From a gamma proteobacterium HdN1 (GTDB lineage Bacteria > Pseudomonadota > Gammaproteobacteria > Pseudomonadales > Ketobacteraceae): a DNA stretch of 64,000 nt. The stretch lies in NCBI GenBank assembly GCA_000198515.1, contig FP929140.1:1152527-1216526 (forward strand). The letters are read 5' to 3'. The notes below the pieces were generated by a model that saw only the letters and a list, made by a program, of their open reading frames with translations, searched no databases and was not told the DNA's origin. Both the position numbers and the translations under genes were made by a program. The first letter of the stretch is position 1. Each line of letters opens with the position of its first letter. Of this stretch, positions 9,499-18,250 are shown piece after piece.

Positions 9499-10451
9499 AA
9501 TGCACGCGATGAGCGGAATGGGTGACTAGAGCGGATACGACCGTCTCATTTTCCAGATTTTCTTGTTGCTTGGAAAAAATGTCGCGCGGCTAAGCTGCGA
9601 TCTGCGGTAGCGCCTCCCGCATTCTGAGCTTTGTCTTTTGTGTCGCGCTCCCGAGGTTGCGTGTACCTATTTAGGGGGGGGTGGTGTGAGGTTCGGCGTG
9701 TGCCAGCACAGTTGCGCGCCGAAAAAATTTTGCACCCTTAAACTCTCTATCTCTGACCGACGGATTGGACGCACAGCAGGGATGCTGATCTTCTCGCCTG
9801 CAAGAGCAGGTTTCTTTTATCCCCATCGGCATGGTCGATCTCTGTGGGAATCAACGATTGGTTTGGCGGGTAAGCTTCCATCGCACTATTTTGATTGGCG
9901 ACGTGAGAATTAAATATTTCTAGCCGCACAAATAGAAGTCTGAATGGTGGATGAATGTTTGTGGCGGATTGATGGCGTGGCCGCCATTTTTTGTATTATT
10001 TTGTGATGCTCGTCTCGTTATTTGGGCGACTATTGTTCTTGCTGAACCGTTCTCTGTGTTGTGAAGGCGCAACAAAAATCAGCAGCAGTTAATTTAGTGT
10101 TCTATAACTATCTAACTGCAGTGCATTAACCGTAGGTTTGAGGAATGTAAAGGGTAGTAAGTCACAGGAAAACGATGTTATATTCCCGTGCCGCTTCAAT
10201 AGGCCGCCTGTAAAGGCTGTTATTTTTTGGGTTATTCTACACCGCTAATTATAAATCAATAAGTGATTTGTGGCTTGCGGCGCGTAAAAAGGGTGATGTT
10301 TCTAAGGGGAATAGAGACATTTTTTCACATGTTTTTTGTAATATCTTGTAAGGGACGAAAAAGCAGCTACATTTTTTTGTTTCGTTAACAACAATTCTGT
10401 GAGGGCTTTGGGGGGAGGTCTTTGCTGAAACAAACAGAAAAGGGTGTTTAG
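9499..10451. other. Long intergenic region (953 bp) with no supported gene
   Basis: I see no convincing coding region on either strand: the longest open frames lack a family-like composition and a good ribosome binding site. AT content rises toward 10452. A small GCCT-GTAA-AGGC stem followed by a T-rich stretch (about 10206-10230) looks terminator-like. The last 250 bases presumably hold the promoter and leader of the Ig-like protein gene. I could not match a known riboswitch by eye. Confidence 0.5.
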
Positions 10452-11393
10452 ATGTTTAATGTGTTTAGGATGAATAATACAAAGAAGTCTCAAACGCGGA
10501 TCGACGCAAATCGGCTTTCTTTGCTGGTTGCGCTACCAGTGGTGATTCTTGCTCATTCCAACGGATATGCCGCAAGTATTACGACCCAACCGGTAGATCG
10601 GTCCCAAGTAGTGGGCGAGGATGTAAAGTTAACGGTAGGCGTAAAGGCGAAAGCCTCTGAAAAAGTAACCTATAAGTGGTACCACAATTACAAGCTGATT
10701 AGCGGTGCAACTCAAAATTACTATTGGAAGGGAGGCCTGACGAAAGCGGATGCTGGTCAATATTATGTGCGCGTGATTAGCGGAAGCCAAAATATCAAGT
10801 CTGACACCATAACGCTGACCGTGCAGTCAAAAGCGCCGGTACAGTCAGGGAAATCCAAGGACCCTGTCGCGATCACCACGCAACCTGCAAATCAAATCGT
10901 GAATAGCGGTGCTAGTGCAACGTTTAGCGTAAAAGCAAGCGGGTCTGGTACGCTTAAATACAGCTGGTATTTTAATAACGCGCCGATTAGTGGGGCGACG
11001 GCTAGCACGCTAAAGGTTAGCGGAGTACAAAAAGCGAACGCAGGCACTTATGTGGTTGTCGTAAGCAATGGCACCTCGTCCGCGATGTCAAACGCTGCGA
11101 AGCTATCCGTGCTTTCTAGCGGTAAAAACTATTCAGCAACGCTGAAGTGGTCTAAACCTACGAAGCGTGAGGATGGTTCGAAACTTTCGAGTACGGATAT
11201 CGCAGGCTACAATATTTACTTTGCGACAAGTAGCACTGCTTCGATGTCACGTATTGCGAGCGGATTATCTGCTAGCCAGACAAGCTACGTGGTATCCAAT
11301 CTTGGCGTAGGCAACAACTATTTTGCGATGAGCACCACCGATAAGGCGGGGCGTGAAGGCGCAAAGTCTGCAAAGTCAAAAATAACGTTTTAG
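10452..11393 (+). CDS. Secreted protein with two Ig-like domains and an FN3-like domain
   Basis: The 313-residue product has a probable signal peptide (hydrophobic core LLVALPVVILAH, cleavage near AAS about residue 42). Two consecutive Ig-like domains follow (about 43-130 and 138-222), each starting ITTQP and containing the typical W and the DAGQYYV or NAGTYVVVV strand. The C-terminal part (about 226-313) resembles a fibronectin type III domain (ATLKWSKPT, AGYNIYFATS). No catalytic motif is visible, so it is probably an extracellular or cell-surface binding protein. Its position between cysM and rlmD, with long spacers on both sides and AT-richer DNA, suggests insertion into an otherwise conserved cluster. 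Function unknown. Confidence 0.75.
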   Translation: MFNVFRMNNTKKSQTRIDANRLSLLVALPVVILAHSNGYAASITTQPVDRSQVVGEDVKLTVGVKAKASEKVTYKWYHNYKLISGATQNYYWKGGLTKADAGQYYVRVISGSQNIKSDTITLTVQSKAPVQSGKSKDPVAITTQPANQIVNSGASATFSVKASGSGTLKYSWYFNNAPISGATASTLKVSGVQKANAGTYVVVVSNGTSSAMSNAAKLSVLSSGKNYSATLKWSKPTKREDGSKLSSTDIAGYNIYFATSSTASMSRIASGLSASQTSYVVSNLGVGNNYFAMSTTDKAGREGAKSAKSKITF

Positions 11394-11500
11394 TAAGGTG
11401 AAAAAGTAAAAAGGTAATTGGATTGATCGTTGGCAAATGGCAGCGCGCTATCTTCCCTTTGTAGGGCACGCTACCATTTGCCCCCGACTCTATTTTCACA

Positions 11501-11557
11501 GTGCATGACGGTTTTTGTGGTGCATGACTGCTTTTTTGTGCACGACTGTTTTTGTGG
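11501..11557 (+). repeat. Imperfect 19-20-bp tandem repeat, three copies
   Basis: Three diverged copies of a unit like GTGCATGACTGTTTTTGTG follow one another upstream of rlmD. T-runs recur in each copy. No protein or RNA function is apparent. Confidence 0.8.
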
Positions 11558-11601
11558 TTGCTGCGTATTGCTTTGTAGCACCATTTTTCTTCGATAAGTG
11601 C

Positions 11602-11634
11602 GACCTTCCAATTTGGGGTGACCTTCCAATTTGG
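11602..11634 (+). repeat. Direct duplication of GACCTTCCAATTTGG
   Basis: Two exact copies of GACCTTCCAATTTGG with an 18-bp period. This is another short tandem duplication of the type seen throughout the window. Confidence 0.9.
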
Positions 11635-11818
11635 AACTGTGCACGTTATTCCTGCTGATTGGCTGTTCCTGATTGCAGTGCTTCCTGACCGCGCTTACGG
11701 GTTGCTTGTTTGCTGTAAGCGATGAGTCTGCACTTGAAAAACGCCACCGATATGGGCAAGCTCCCGCTCTCAAATGGGTATTCTGGAATGACTTGTGGTC
11801 ATTTTGTGTGGTTAATTT

Positions 11819-13153
11819 ATGGGGCATCGGAAAAAGAGACCGCTTCCAACTCAACCTGTCGAGCTGCTGGTTGAGCGCTTCTCGGATGAGGGGCGGGGTA
11901 TTGGAACTTTGGATGGCAAGATTATTTTTGTGGATGGCGCGCTGCCGGGCGAGCGAGTGCGATTCCAGTACACCTATTGTTCGAGCAAGCGCGATGAAGG
12001 GCGTGTAGTCGAAGTGCTAGAGCCGTCACCTGATCGGGTCGAGCCGCCTTGCCCGCATGCCAATCTCTGCGGTGGCTGCAGCCTGCAGCATATGCGCCCA
12101 GAGGCCCAGATTGCATTCAAGCAACGCATCTTGGAATCGCATTTTGTGCGCAACGGAAAGCTTGTTCCCAGCCAATGGCTAGAACCGCTGACGGGCCCTG
12201 CGCTAGGCTACCGACGGCGCGCGCGTTTGGGTGCTAAGTATGTGCTCAAGCGGGAAACCATGATGGTAGGGTTTCGAGAAAAGCGTAGCTCCCTGATTGC
12301 CGATTTGAATCAATGTGAAACCCTCGTGCCGGAAGTTGGGCATGCGATCCAAGACTTAAAAATACTGCTGGGGTCGCTGGATGCAAAGGGGCGGATTCCG
12401 CAGGTGCAGGTCGCGCAGGGGGATGATGCTACCGCACTGCTGTTTCGCCATATGGATCCACTTTCAGAGGCAGATCAGCAAGCGCTACTTGGTTTTTGCC
12501 AACAGCATGGCTTTCAATGTTACTTCCAGCCGGGTGGGGAAAACACGGTTCACCGCGTCTGGCCGAGTGCGGGGGAGGAGCGGTTGTGCTACCGTTTACC
12601 GGAATTCAATATCGAGATGAAGTTTCATCCGATGGATTTCACGCAAGTGAACCCCTATATCAACGAAAAGATGGTGTCGCGTGCTGTGGAGCTGTTGGCG
12701 CCTGAGCCTAGTGAGCGAGTGCTCGACCTGTTTTGTGGGCTCGGCAATTTCACTCTTCCGCTGGCAAGACGTGCTGATGTGGTTGTAGGTGTGGAGGGCA
12801 GTGATGCGCTCGTGCAGAGAGGGCGTGAGAACGCGCTTCATAATGGTTTGCAAAACGTTGAGTTTTATGGAGCGGATCTTACCAAACCGCTTGAGCATCA
12901 GGCTTGGGCGCATGATGGGTTCGCCAAAATTTTGATTGATCCACCGCGTTCTGGCGCGCTGGAGTTGGTTCAGAAAATAACGGTATTCAAACCTAAAAGA
13001 ATTGTCTATGTGTCCTGCGACCCAGCTACACTTGCGCGGGATGCAGCCGAGTTAGCAAGGCAGGGCTATCGTTTGGTTGTGGCAGGGGTTATGGACATGT
13101 TTCCACATACGACTCATGTGGAGTCCATTGCGGTATTTGAACCGGTGAAATGA
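11819..13153 (+). CDS. rlmD: 23S rRNA (uracil-1939-C5)-methyltransferase RlmD
   Basis: SAM-dependent methyltransferase (formerly RumA) that makes m5U1939 in 23S rRNA. The 444-residue protein has an N-terminal TRAM domain (about 10-68), an iron-sulfur cysteine set C78, C84, C87 in CPHANLCGGC plus a later Cys (NQCETL), the SAM motif DLFCGLGNFTLPLA (about 301-314), DPPRSGA and the nucleophile Cys in VYVSCDPATLARD near residue 399. The ATG at 11819 begins MGHRKKRPLP. It precedes relA by 18 bases, the conserved rlmD-relA pair. Confidence 0.95.
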   Translation: MGHRKKRPLPTQPVELLVERFSDEGRGIGTLDGKIIFVDGALPGERVRFQYTYCSSKRDEGRVVEVLEPSPDRVEPPCPHANLCGGCSLQHMRPEAQIAFKQRILESHFVRNGKLVPSQWLEPLTGPALGYRRRARLGAKYVLKRETMMVGFREKRSSLIADLNQCETLVPEVGHAIQDLKILLGSLDAKGRIPQVQVAQGDDATALLFRHMDPLSEADQQALLGFCQQHGFQCYFQPGGENTVHRVWPSAGEERLCYRLPEFNIEMKFHPMDFTQVNPYINEKMVSRAVELLAPEPSERVLDLFCGLGNFTLPLARRADVVVGVEGSDALVQRGRENALHNGLQNVEFYGADLTKPLEHQAWAHDGFAKILIDPPRSGALELVQKITVFKPKRIVYVSCDPATLARDAAELARQGYRLVVAGVMDMFPHTTHVESIAVFEPVK

Positions 13154-13171
13154 GCGGTTGATGGTCGGTTT

Positions 13172-15439
13172 ATGGTAAAGGTACGTGAGGATAGGCCACG
13201 TCTTGCAAATGGGCAGGTGGATCTGCAGGCGTGGGTTGGACGTTTGCGTAATAGCGTCGAAATCAACGATGAAGAGGGCTTGATTGCGCTCTGCCAGCTT
13301 GCATCCAGCCTTGAGGAAAAGGCGGCTACGTCATCGGAGTATGCTTGGGCTGCTGGTGCTTCCAGCTTTCTGACCGGCCTTGAAATGGCGGAAATTCTTG
13401 CGGATCTGCATCTGGATACGGACAGCCTTAAGGCTGCCGTTATTTATCGAGCCGTGCGTGAGGGGCAGATCACTCTAGAGTCGGTTCGCAAAACCGCCGG
13501 GCCGGGGATTGCCAAGCTCATTGAAGGGGTGTTGCGCATGGCGGCCATCAGTGTGGCCACCAACCCCGAAAAGAAAGTGGTGCTGGGGCAATCGTCGGAT
13601 CAGTTGGATAATCTGCGCAAGATGCTGATCGCTATGATTGACGATGTGCGCGTCGCTTTAATCAAGCTGGCCGAACGCACCTGTGCAATCCGCGCAGTGA
13701 AGGACGCGCCCGATGCAAAGCGTCAACGTGTTGCCCGTGAGGTGTTCGACATCTACGCGCCTCTCGCGCATCGTCTCGGCATTGGCCATATCAAATGGGA
13801 GCTTGAAGATTTAGCTTTTCGCTATCTGCAGCCCGACGCCTATATGCGAATCGCAAAATTGCTGGATGAAAAGCGAATCGACCGTCAGGAATATATTCGC
13901 CGTGTAGTTGCGTCGTTGCGTGATGCGCTGGCAGAAATCGGCATTGAGGCGGAAGTAAAAGGCCGTGCGAAGCATATCTACAGCATCTGGCGAAAAATGA
14001 AGCGTAAGAGCATCGACTTTTACCAAGTGTACGACGTTCGTGCGGTTCGGGTGCTCGTTCCGGAAATTCGCGATTGCTACGCTGCGCTCGGGATTGCGCA
14101 TAATCTTTGGCAGCATATCCCTCGTGAATTTGATGACTACATTGCAACTCCAAAAGAAAATGGCTATCGCTCCCTGCACACTGCGGTGCTCGGCCCGGAA
14201 GGAAAGGTGCTGGAAGTTCAGATTCGTACCTTTTCCATGCATGAAGAAGCGGAGCTAGGCGTTTGTGCCCACTGGCGCTACAAAGAAGGAAACAACCAAA
14301 GCGACCAGTCTTACGAAAGCAAGATCGCGTGGCTGCGTCAGGTGCTGGAGTGGCAGGAAGAATTGGGTGATGCGGGAATTAGCAGCGTATTAGCCCAGTT
14401 TTCGCAAGACATGGTGGAAGAACGCATCTATGTGTTTACCCCTGAAGGCCATGTGGTAGACCTTGCGCATGGTGCAACGCCGGTGGATTTTGCCTACCAC
14501 ATTCATACCGAAGTTGGGCATGGTTGCAGGGGGGCGCGAGTGAACGGGCGCATCGTGCCGCTCACTTATATCCTCAAAACAGGCGAGCAGGTTGAGATTT
14601 TACGCGGGCCAACCAGCGGCCCAAGCCGCGATTGGCTGAACCCATCTTTGGGGTTTGTGCATACGCCTCGGGCGCGCGCCAAGATTCTGCACTGGTTTAA
14701 GCTGCAAGATCGCGATCAAAACATACTGGATGGTAAGGCGATTTTGGAGCGAGAGTTTCATCGCTTGGACATCCGCAAGGTCGAGTGGGCGCAAATTGCA
14801 CCGGCTCTGAATTTGCGTACCGTTGAGGACGTTTATGCCGCGGTGGGGGCGGGTGACGTGCGCGTCGCTCAAGTTTTGAACGCGATTCAAGATACTTTAG
14901 GTGAGCCTGAGCAAGAGGCTTTATTGCCGCTCGATGTTCGGCGTCCGCGCGTCAATCAAAAGGCAAGCCCGCTCGCCATTGACGGGATAGACAATCTGCT
15001 GACGCATATCGCAGGCTGCTGCAAGCCTGTGCCGGGGGATTCTGTGGTTGGGTATATCTCGCTAGGGCGCGGAATCACCGTGCATGCGCAAGGCTGCCAA
15101 GAGCTTGGTCGCCTGGCGGAGCAACACCCCGAGCGCCTGATTGATGTTGTGTGGAGTGAAAGCCAAGATCAGGTCTATCCAGTAGAGATCGTTATCCTTT
15201 GCAATGATCGTCAAGGCTTGCTGCGCGATGTGACGAGCGTGCTTGCCAACGCTCATGTCAACGTCACAGGGGTCAACACGCATTCTGAGCGTCATACGAA
15301 TACGGCTACCATCCAAGTGACTTTGGAAGTGGGCGGACTGGCGCGACTCGGGGATGTATTGACTCATATCCAGCAAATCCCCAGCGTTATTGAAGTGAAG
15401 CGTCTGCATAGCGTGCGCCCTGACCCTATTGCGCGCTAG
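13172..15439 (+). CDS. relA: (p)ppGpp synthetase RelA
   Basis: Ribosome-associated synthetase that makes (p)ppGpp from GTP/GDP and ATP during amino-acid starvation. At 755 residues it has full RelA length: an HD-like hydrolase domain that has lost the HD residues (AAVIYRAVREG in place of the HD motif), a synthetase domain (KRKSIDFYQVYDVRAVRV, then ENGYRSLHTAVLGPEG), TGS domain (YVFTPEGHVVDLAHGATPVDFAYHIHTEVG), a helical/zinc-finger region with GCCKPVPGD, and a C-terminal ACT domain. The degenerate HD site marks a monofunctional RelA rather than SpoT. The usual downstream mazG is absent; moaB follows. Confidence 0.96.
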   Translation: MVKVREDRPRLANGQVDLQAWVGRLRNSVEINDEEGLIALCQLASSLEEKAATSSEYAWAAGASSFLTGLEMAEILADLHLDTDSLKAAVIYRAVREGQITLESVRKTAGPGIAKLIEGVLRMAAISVATNPEKKVVLGQSSDQLDNLRKMLIAMIDDVRVALIKLAERTCAIRAVKDAPDAKRQRVAREVFDIYAPLAHRLGIGHIKWELEDLAFRYLQPDAYMRIAKLLDEKRIDRQEYIRRVVASLRDALAEIGIEAEVKGRAKHIYSIWRKMKRKSIDFYQVYDVRAVRVLVPEIRDCYAALGIAHNLWQHIPREFDDYIATPKENGYRSLHTAVLGPEGKVLEVQIRTFSMHEEAELGVCAHWRYKEGNNQSDQSYESKIAWLRQVLEWQEELGDAGISSVLAQFSQDMVEERIYVFTPEGHVVDLAHGATPVDFAYHIHTEVGHGCRGARVNGRIVPLTYILKTGEQVEILRGPTSGPSRDWLNPSLGFVHTPRARAKILHWFKLQDRDQNILDGKAILEREFHRLDIRKVEWAQIAPALNLRTVEDVYAAVGAGDVRVAQVLNAIQDTLGEPEQEALLPLDVRRPRVNQKASPLAIDGIDNLLTHIAGCCKPVPGDSVVGYISLGRGITVHAQGCQELGRLAEQHPERLIDVVWSESQDQVYPVEIVILCNDRQGLLRDVTSVLANAHVNVTGVNTHSERHTNTATIQVTLEVGGLARLGDVLTHIQQIPSVIEVKRLHSVRPDPIAR

Positions 15440-15526
15440 TGGTGAATGCATGCTTCAGTTCTACGGGAAATCGTGAAAAGATTGCGCGTTGGCATGGTAT
15501 TTCGCCTGCTATAGCGGTATTTTCGT

Positions 15527-15557
15527 GCAGAGGCGGGACGTCCCCGTCGCTGTCTGC
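15527..15557 (+). promoter_or_regulatory. Hairpin upstream of moaB
   Basis: A perfect GGGACGTCCC palindrome (15535-15544) is enclosed by GCAGA and TCTGC (15527-15531 and 15553-15557). It lies just before the moaB SD. It may be a leader hairpin or operator. It does not show the larger architecture of a Moco riboswitch as far as I can judge by eye. Confidence 0.3.
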
Positions 15558-15584
15558 TCAATCCAACGAATCGAGGGCCTGACC

Positions 15585-16130
15585 GTGAGTGCAGCCAAAG
15601 AGTTTTTGCCAGTAAACGTTGCTGTAATGACCGTTTCTGATACGCGAACAGAAGAAACAGACACGTCTGGCCAATGGTTAGAAGATGCAGTGTTGGAAGA
15701 AGGGCACGTATTGGTTGAGCGGGTATTGGTGCGAGATGATATTTATCAGATTCGTGCGGTGCTGTCCGACTGGATTGCAGACCCAGAAGTCGAGGCTGTA
15801 CTGATCACCGGTGGTACGGGCTTCTCTGCGCGTGATAGCACACCGGAAGCGGTTCGCCCATTGTTTGATAAGGAAATTGACGGTTACGGCGAGTTGTTCC
15901 GGAACATTTCCTATAACGAAATTACCACCTCTGCCATCCAATCGCGCGCGGTTGCGGGTATGGCAAATAACACCGTGATTTTCTGTATGCCCGGCTCAAA
16001 TAACGCATGTGCTACGGCATGGGAAGGGATTATCCGCAGCCAGCTGGATGCCACTCACAAACCCTGCAATTTTGTTGCCCTGATTACAGTTGGTCGCCTG
16101 AACGCAGAAAAATGCGAGTCCCGTGACTGA
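15585..16130 (+). CDS. moaB: Molybdenum cofactor biosynthesis protein MoaB/Mog
   Basis: MoaB/Mog-fold protein of molybdenum-cofactor synthesis, which adenylylates molybdopterin. The 181-residue product has VAVMTVSDTRTEETDTSGQ at the start, the substrate-binding TGGTGFSARDSTPEAV and NKxxxF-like FCMPGSNNACATAW. I prefer the GTG at 15585 (GAGGG at 15573-15577, protein MSAAKEFLP...), as the frame open from 15489 has no good binding site. The TGA shares its last base with the moeA ATG, so the pair is co-translated. MoaB-like length and the DTSGQ motif favour MoaB. Confidence 0.92.
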   Translation: MSAAKEFLPVNVAVMTVSDTRTEETDTSGQWLEDAVLEEGHVLVERVLVRDDIYQIRAVLSDWIADPEVEAVLITGGTGFSARDSTPEAVRPLFDKEIDGYGELFRNISYNEITTSAIQSRAVAGMANNTVIFCMPGSNNACATAWEGIIRSQLDATHKPCNFVALITVGRLNAEKCESRD

Positions 16131-17353
16131 TGAGCAACCCGCAGAATTCCGAACCTAAAAAAACGGCCCTAGTTGCGGTTGAGCTGGCGTTATCGCAGAT
16201 TCTGGCTGATGTGCGGCCGATCGAAGAAACCGAAGTGCTTGTCCTGAATGACGCGTTAGGGCGTATTTTGGCGGCTGATTTTTTGGCGCCGCTTGACGTG
16301 CCGCCTGCGGATAATAGCGCGATGGATGGCTATTGCTATTGCCGCGAGGATGTACCCGATGAAGGTGCGCGATTGCCGATTAGCCAGCGGATTCCCGCTG
16401 GGAAAGCGCCGCAAGCCCTGAAGCGGGGAACCGCAGCGCGCATCTTTACGGGCGCAGAAATGCCAGCGGGCGCCGATGTTGTGGTGATGCAGGAAGTTTG
16501 CACGCTACACGGAGATTCCGTCGAGGTGCCCGCGCGCGCGGTCGGAAACGATATTCGCCGGCGCGGTCAGGATGTGCAGGCTGGCCAAGTTGTGATTGCG
16601 AAAGGCGCTCGGCTTGCCGCTCAGCACATTGGCCTATTGGCCTCTATGGGTGTGGCGCGTGTAGCGGTTCTTAGGCGCTTGAAGGTTGCGGTGCTCTCTA
16701 CTGGCGATGAGTTGGTGGAGCCTGGGCAGCCTTTGCACGCAGGGCAGATTTATAATGCCAACCGTTATACGCTTTCAGCTCTGTTGCAGCAGTTGAATGT
16801 CGATGTGATTGATTTGGGAATCGTCCCAGACCGCCTCGATGCGACTGAAATTGCCCTGCGAGAGGCCGCTGAAAAAGCGGATTGTATTCTGTCTAGCGGT
16901 GGCGTTTCGGTGGGTGAGGAGGATCATGTCAAGACCGCCATTGAGCGTCTTGGCGACCTTACGCTGTGGAAGTTGGCGATTAAGCCAGGCAAGCCGTTTG
17001 CGTATGGGCATGTCCTCAATACCCCCTTTTTGGCCTTGCCGGGGAATCCTGCTGCGGCTTTTGTGACGTTTTTGATTTTATGTCGCCCGTGGTTGCAGAA
17101 AGCACAGGGCGGTTTGGATCATGCGCCTATAGAAGTCCGGCTAGCGGCAGATTTTTCACACGAAAAGGCGGCGCCAAGGCAAGAATACTTGCGTGCTCGG
17201 GCGGAATTACGCGATGGCCAGTGGTGGGCCGTGCCGTTTCACAACCAAAGTTCTGGCATTTTGTTTTCAGCTTGCTGGGGGAATGGCCTTGCTGTAGTGC
17301 CACTCAATGAGACGATTGCGCATGGTCAATTGGTGCGCTTTATATCGTACTAA
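16130..17353 (+). CDS. moeA: Molybdopterin molybdenumtransferase MoeA
   Basis: Inserts molybdate into adenylylated molybdopterin to finish molybdenum cofactor. The 407-residue protein shows the MoeA series: PPADNSAMDGYC (about 60-71), TGAEMPAGADVVVMQE (about 107-122), VLSTGDELVEPGQ, SSGGVSVGEEDHVK, KPGKPFAYG and LPGNPAAAFVTF, with the C-terminal beta domain after about residue 335. It forms an operon with moaB. With modABC, Mop, ModE and a molybdopterin-type protein at 47-58 kb, the window is rich in molybdenum genes. Confidence 0.96.
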   Translation: MSNPQNSEPKKTALVAVELALSQILADVRPIEETEVLVLNDALGRILAADFLAPLDVPPADNSAMDGYCYCREDVPDEGARLPISQRIPAGKAPQALKRGTAARIFTGAEMPAGADVVVMQEVCTLHGDSVEVPARAVGNDIRRRGQDVQAGQVVIAKGARLAAQHIGLLASMGVARVAVLRRLKVAVLSTGDELVEPGQPLHAGQIYNANRYTLSALLQQLNVDVIDLGIVPDRLDATEIALREAAEKADCILSSGGVSVGEEDHVKTAIERLGDLTLWKLAIKPGKPFAYGHVLNTPFLALPGNPAAAFVTFLILCRPWLQKAQGGLDHAPIEVRLAADFSHEKAAPRQEYLRARAELRDGQWWAVPFHNQSSGILFSACWGNGLAVVPLNETIAHGQLVRFISY

Positions 17354-17377
17354 GCGATTGCCGTACTAAGTGATTCG

Positions 17378-17423
17378 CCGCGTCCACCCCATGGGGCGTT
17401 ATGGCTCCAAGGGGTGAACGCGG
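17378..17423. terminator. Long hairpin between convergent moeA and EF-hand gene
   Basis: CCGCGTCCACCCC (17378-17390) pairs with GGGGTGAACGCGG (17411-17423) with one mismatch, and an inner TGGGGC/GCTCCA pairing extends the stem. A short T-run follows on the plus side. Placed between convergent genes, it probably ends transcription in both directions. Confidence 0.65.
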
Positions 17424-17441
17424 TGTGCGTTTTAGCGTGGT

Positions 17442-17918
17442 TTAGTGATGGTGATGGTTGCCTTTTCGGTCATGTTTCATTGGGCGGCAGTTTTCTAGCT
17501 CCTCTTTAGTGATGGCGCCATTTTTATCCTTGTCGCAGTTTTCCAAACGCATATGGCGCGCTTTGGAGATTTCTTCTGCGCTGAGTTTGCCATCACCGTT
17601 GCTGTCCATGCGCTTAAACATGGCTTCTTCACGTTGGGCGCGGCGTTTTTCGTGCATGGCCTTAAATTCAGCGGCATCAATGCTGCCGTCTTTGTTCAAG
17701 TCGGCTTCATCGAAGTGCGACTTTTGGAAAGCAGCAATTTCGGCCGCGCTAAGAGTGCCGTTTTTATCGGTATCAATTTCCTCAAATGGGAAGTTGGCTT
17801 TCATCATCATGGCGCGTGGGCTGCCTTGAGGCGCTTCCGCTTTGGTTTCTGCATTTACGAATCCAGCGGAAAGCAAAGAAGCGAGTCCAGCAGCGAGTAG
17901 CATTGACGAAGTTTTCAT
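17442..17918 (-). CDS. Secreted EF-hand calcium-binding protein
   Basis: The 158-residue product has a signal peptide (MKTSSMLLAAGLASLLSAGFVNAE, cut after NA) and four EF-hand loops: DTDKNGTLSAAE, DLNKDGSIDAAE, DSNGDGKLSAEE and DKDKNGAITKEE. It ends in a short His-rich tail (HHHH). It is likely a periplasmic calcium-binding or calcium-buffering protein; no enzymatic domain is present. The start is the ATG at 17918, preceded by GGAGAA on the minus strand, rather than the longer frame to 17966, because it opens directly with the signal peptide. Confidence 0.88.
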   Translation of the reverse strand: MKTSSMLLAAGLASLLSAGFVNAETKAEAPQGSPRAMMMKANFPFEEIDTDKNGTLSAAEIAAFQKSHFDEADLNKDGSIDAAEFKAMHEKRRAQREEAMFKRMDSNGDGKLSAEEISKARHMRLENCDKDKNGAITKEELENCRPMKHDRKGNHHHH

Positions 17919-17985
17919 GCATATTCTCCATACGGTGTAGTGGAAGATCGCTTGTTGCAAACCCAATTTCTGATCCGGCGGGTTC

Positions 17986-18013
17986 GTGTAAGGATCCTTT
18001 GTAAAGGTTACAC
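17986..18013. promoter_or_regulatory. Inverted repeat upstream of EF-hand gene
   Basis: GTGTAA (17986-17991) and TTACAC (18008-18013) form an inverted repeat around a centre carrying AAGGATCCTTTGTAAAGG. It lies about 70 bases before the EF-hand start on the minus strand and may be an operator or leader stem. No regulator can be named. Confidence 0.3.
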
Positions 18014-18250
18014 ACGCGCTATGTTGGCGTATGTGCAGTATTGGACAGAGGAGCGCGGGTAAGTTTCCTGATGCGACTTGGAACGGTATAACTCAATGTT
18101 TCGACAGAATTTTAATCGTGAATTAATCTTTCTATGATTGGAGCCCCAAGGTGCTGGGGTGTTGCGACTATGTGAAAGGACGCGGATATTCGCACCGCCA
18201 CCAGTATATAATCCACAGTTCTGAATACAACGGGATACAGGAGTTCGCGG

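Larger units (their letters stand above)
11394..11818. other. Intergenic region with two short-repeat tracts
   Basis: The 425 bases between the Ig-like gene and rlmD hold no supported gene. They contain two separate tandem-repeat tracts (11501-11557 and 11602-11634, listed separately). I see no clear terminator or promoter with good spacing; rlmD itself lacks an obvious SD. Confidence 0.6.

Noticed and set aside
9638-9913. Open frame of 91 codons in the cysM downstream desert
   Set aside because: No start signal, atypical composition and no family-like motif.
15440-15584. Moco riboswitch upstream of moaB
   Set aside because: Only a short nested hairpin is visible; the conserved multi-stem architecture was not found by eye. 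A covariance search with the Rfam Moco model would decide.
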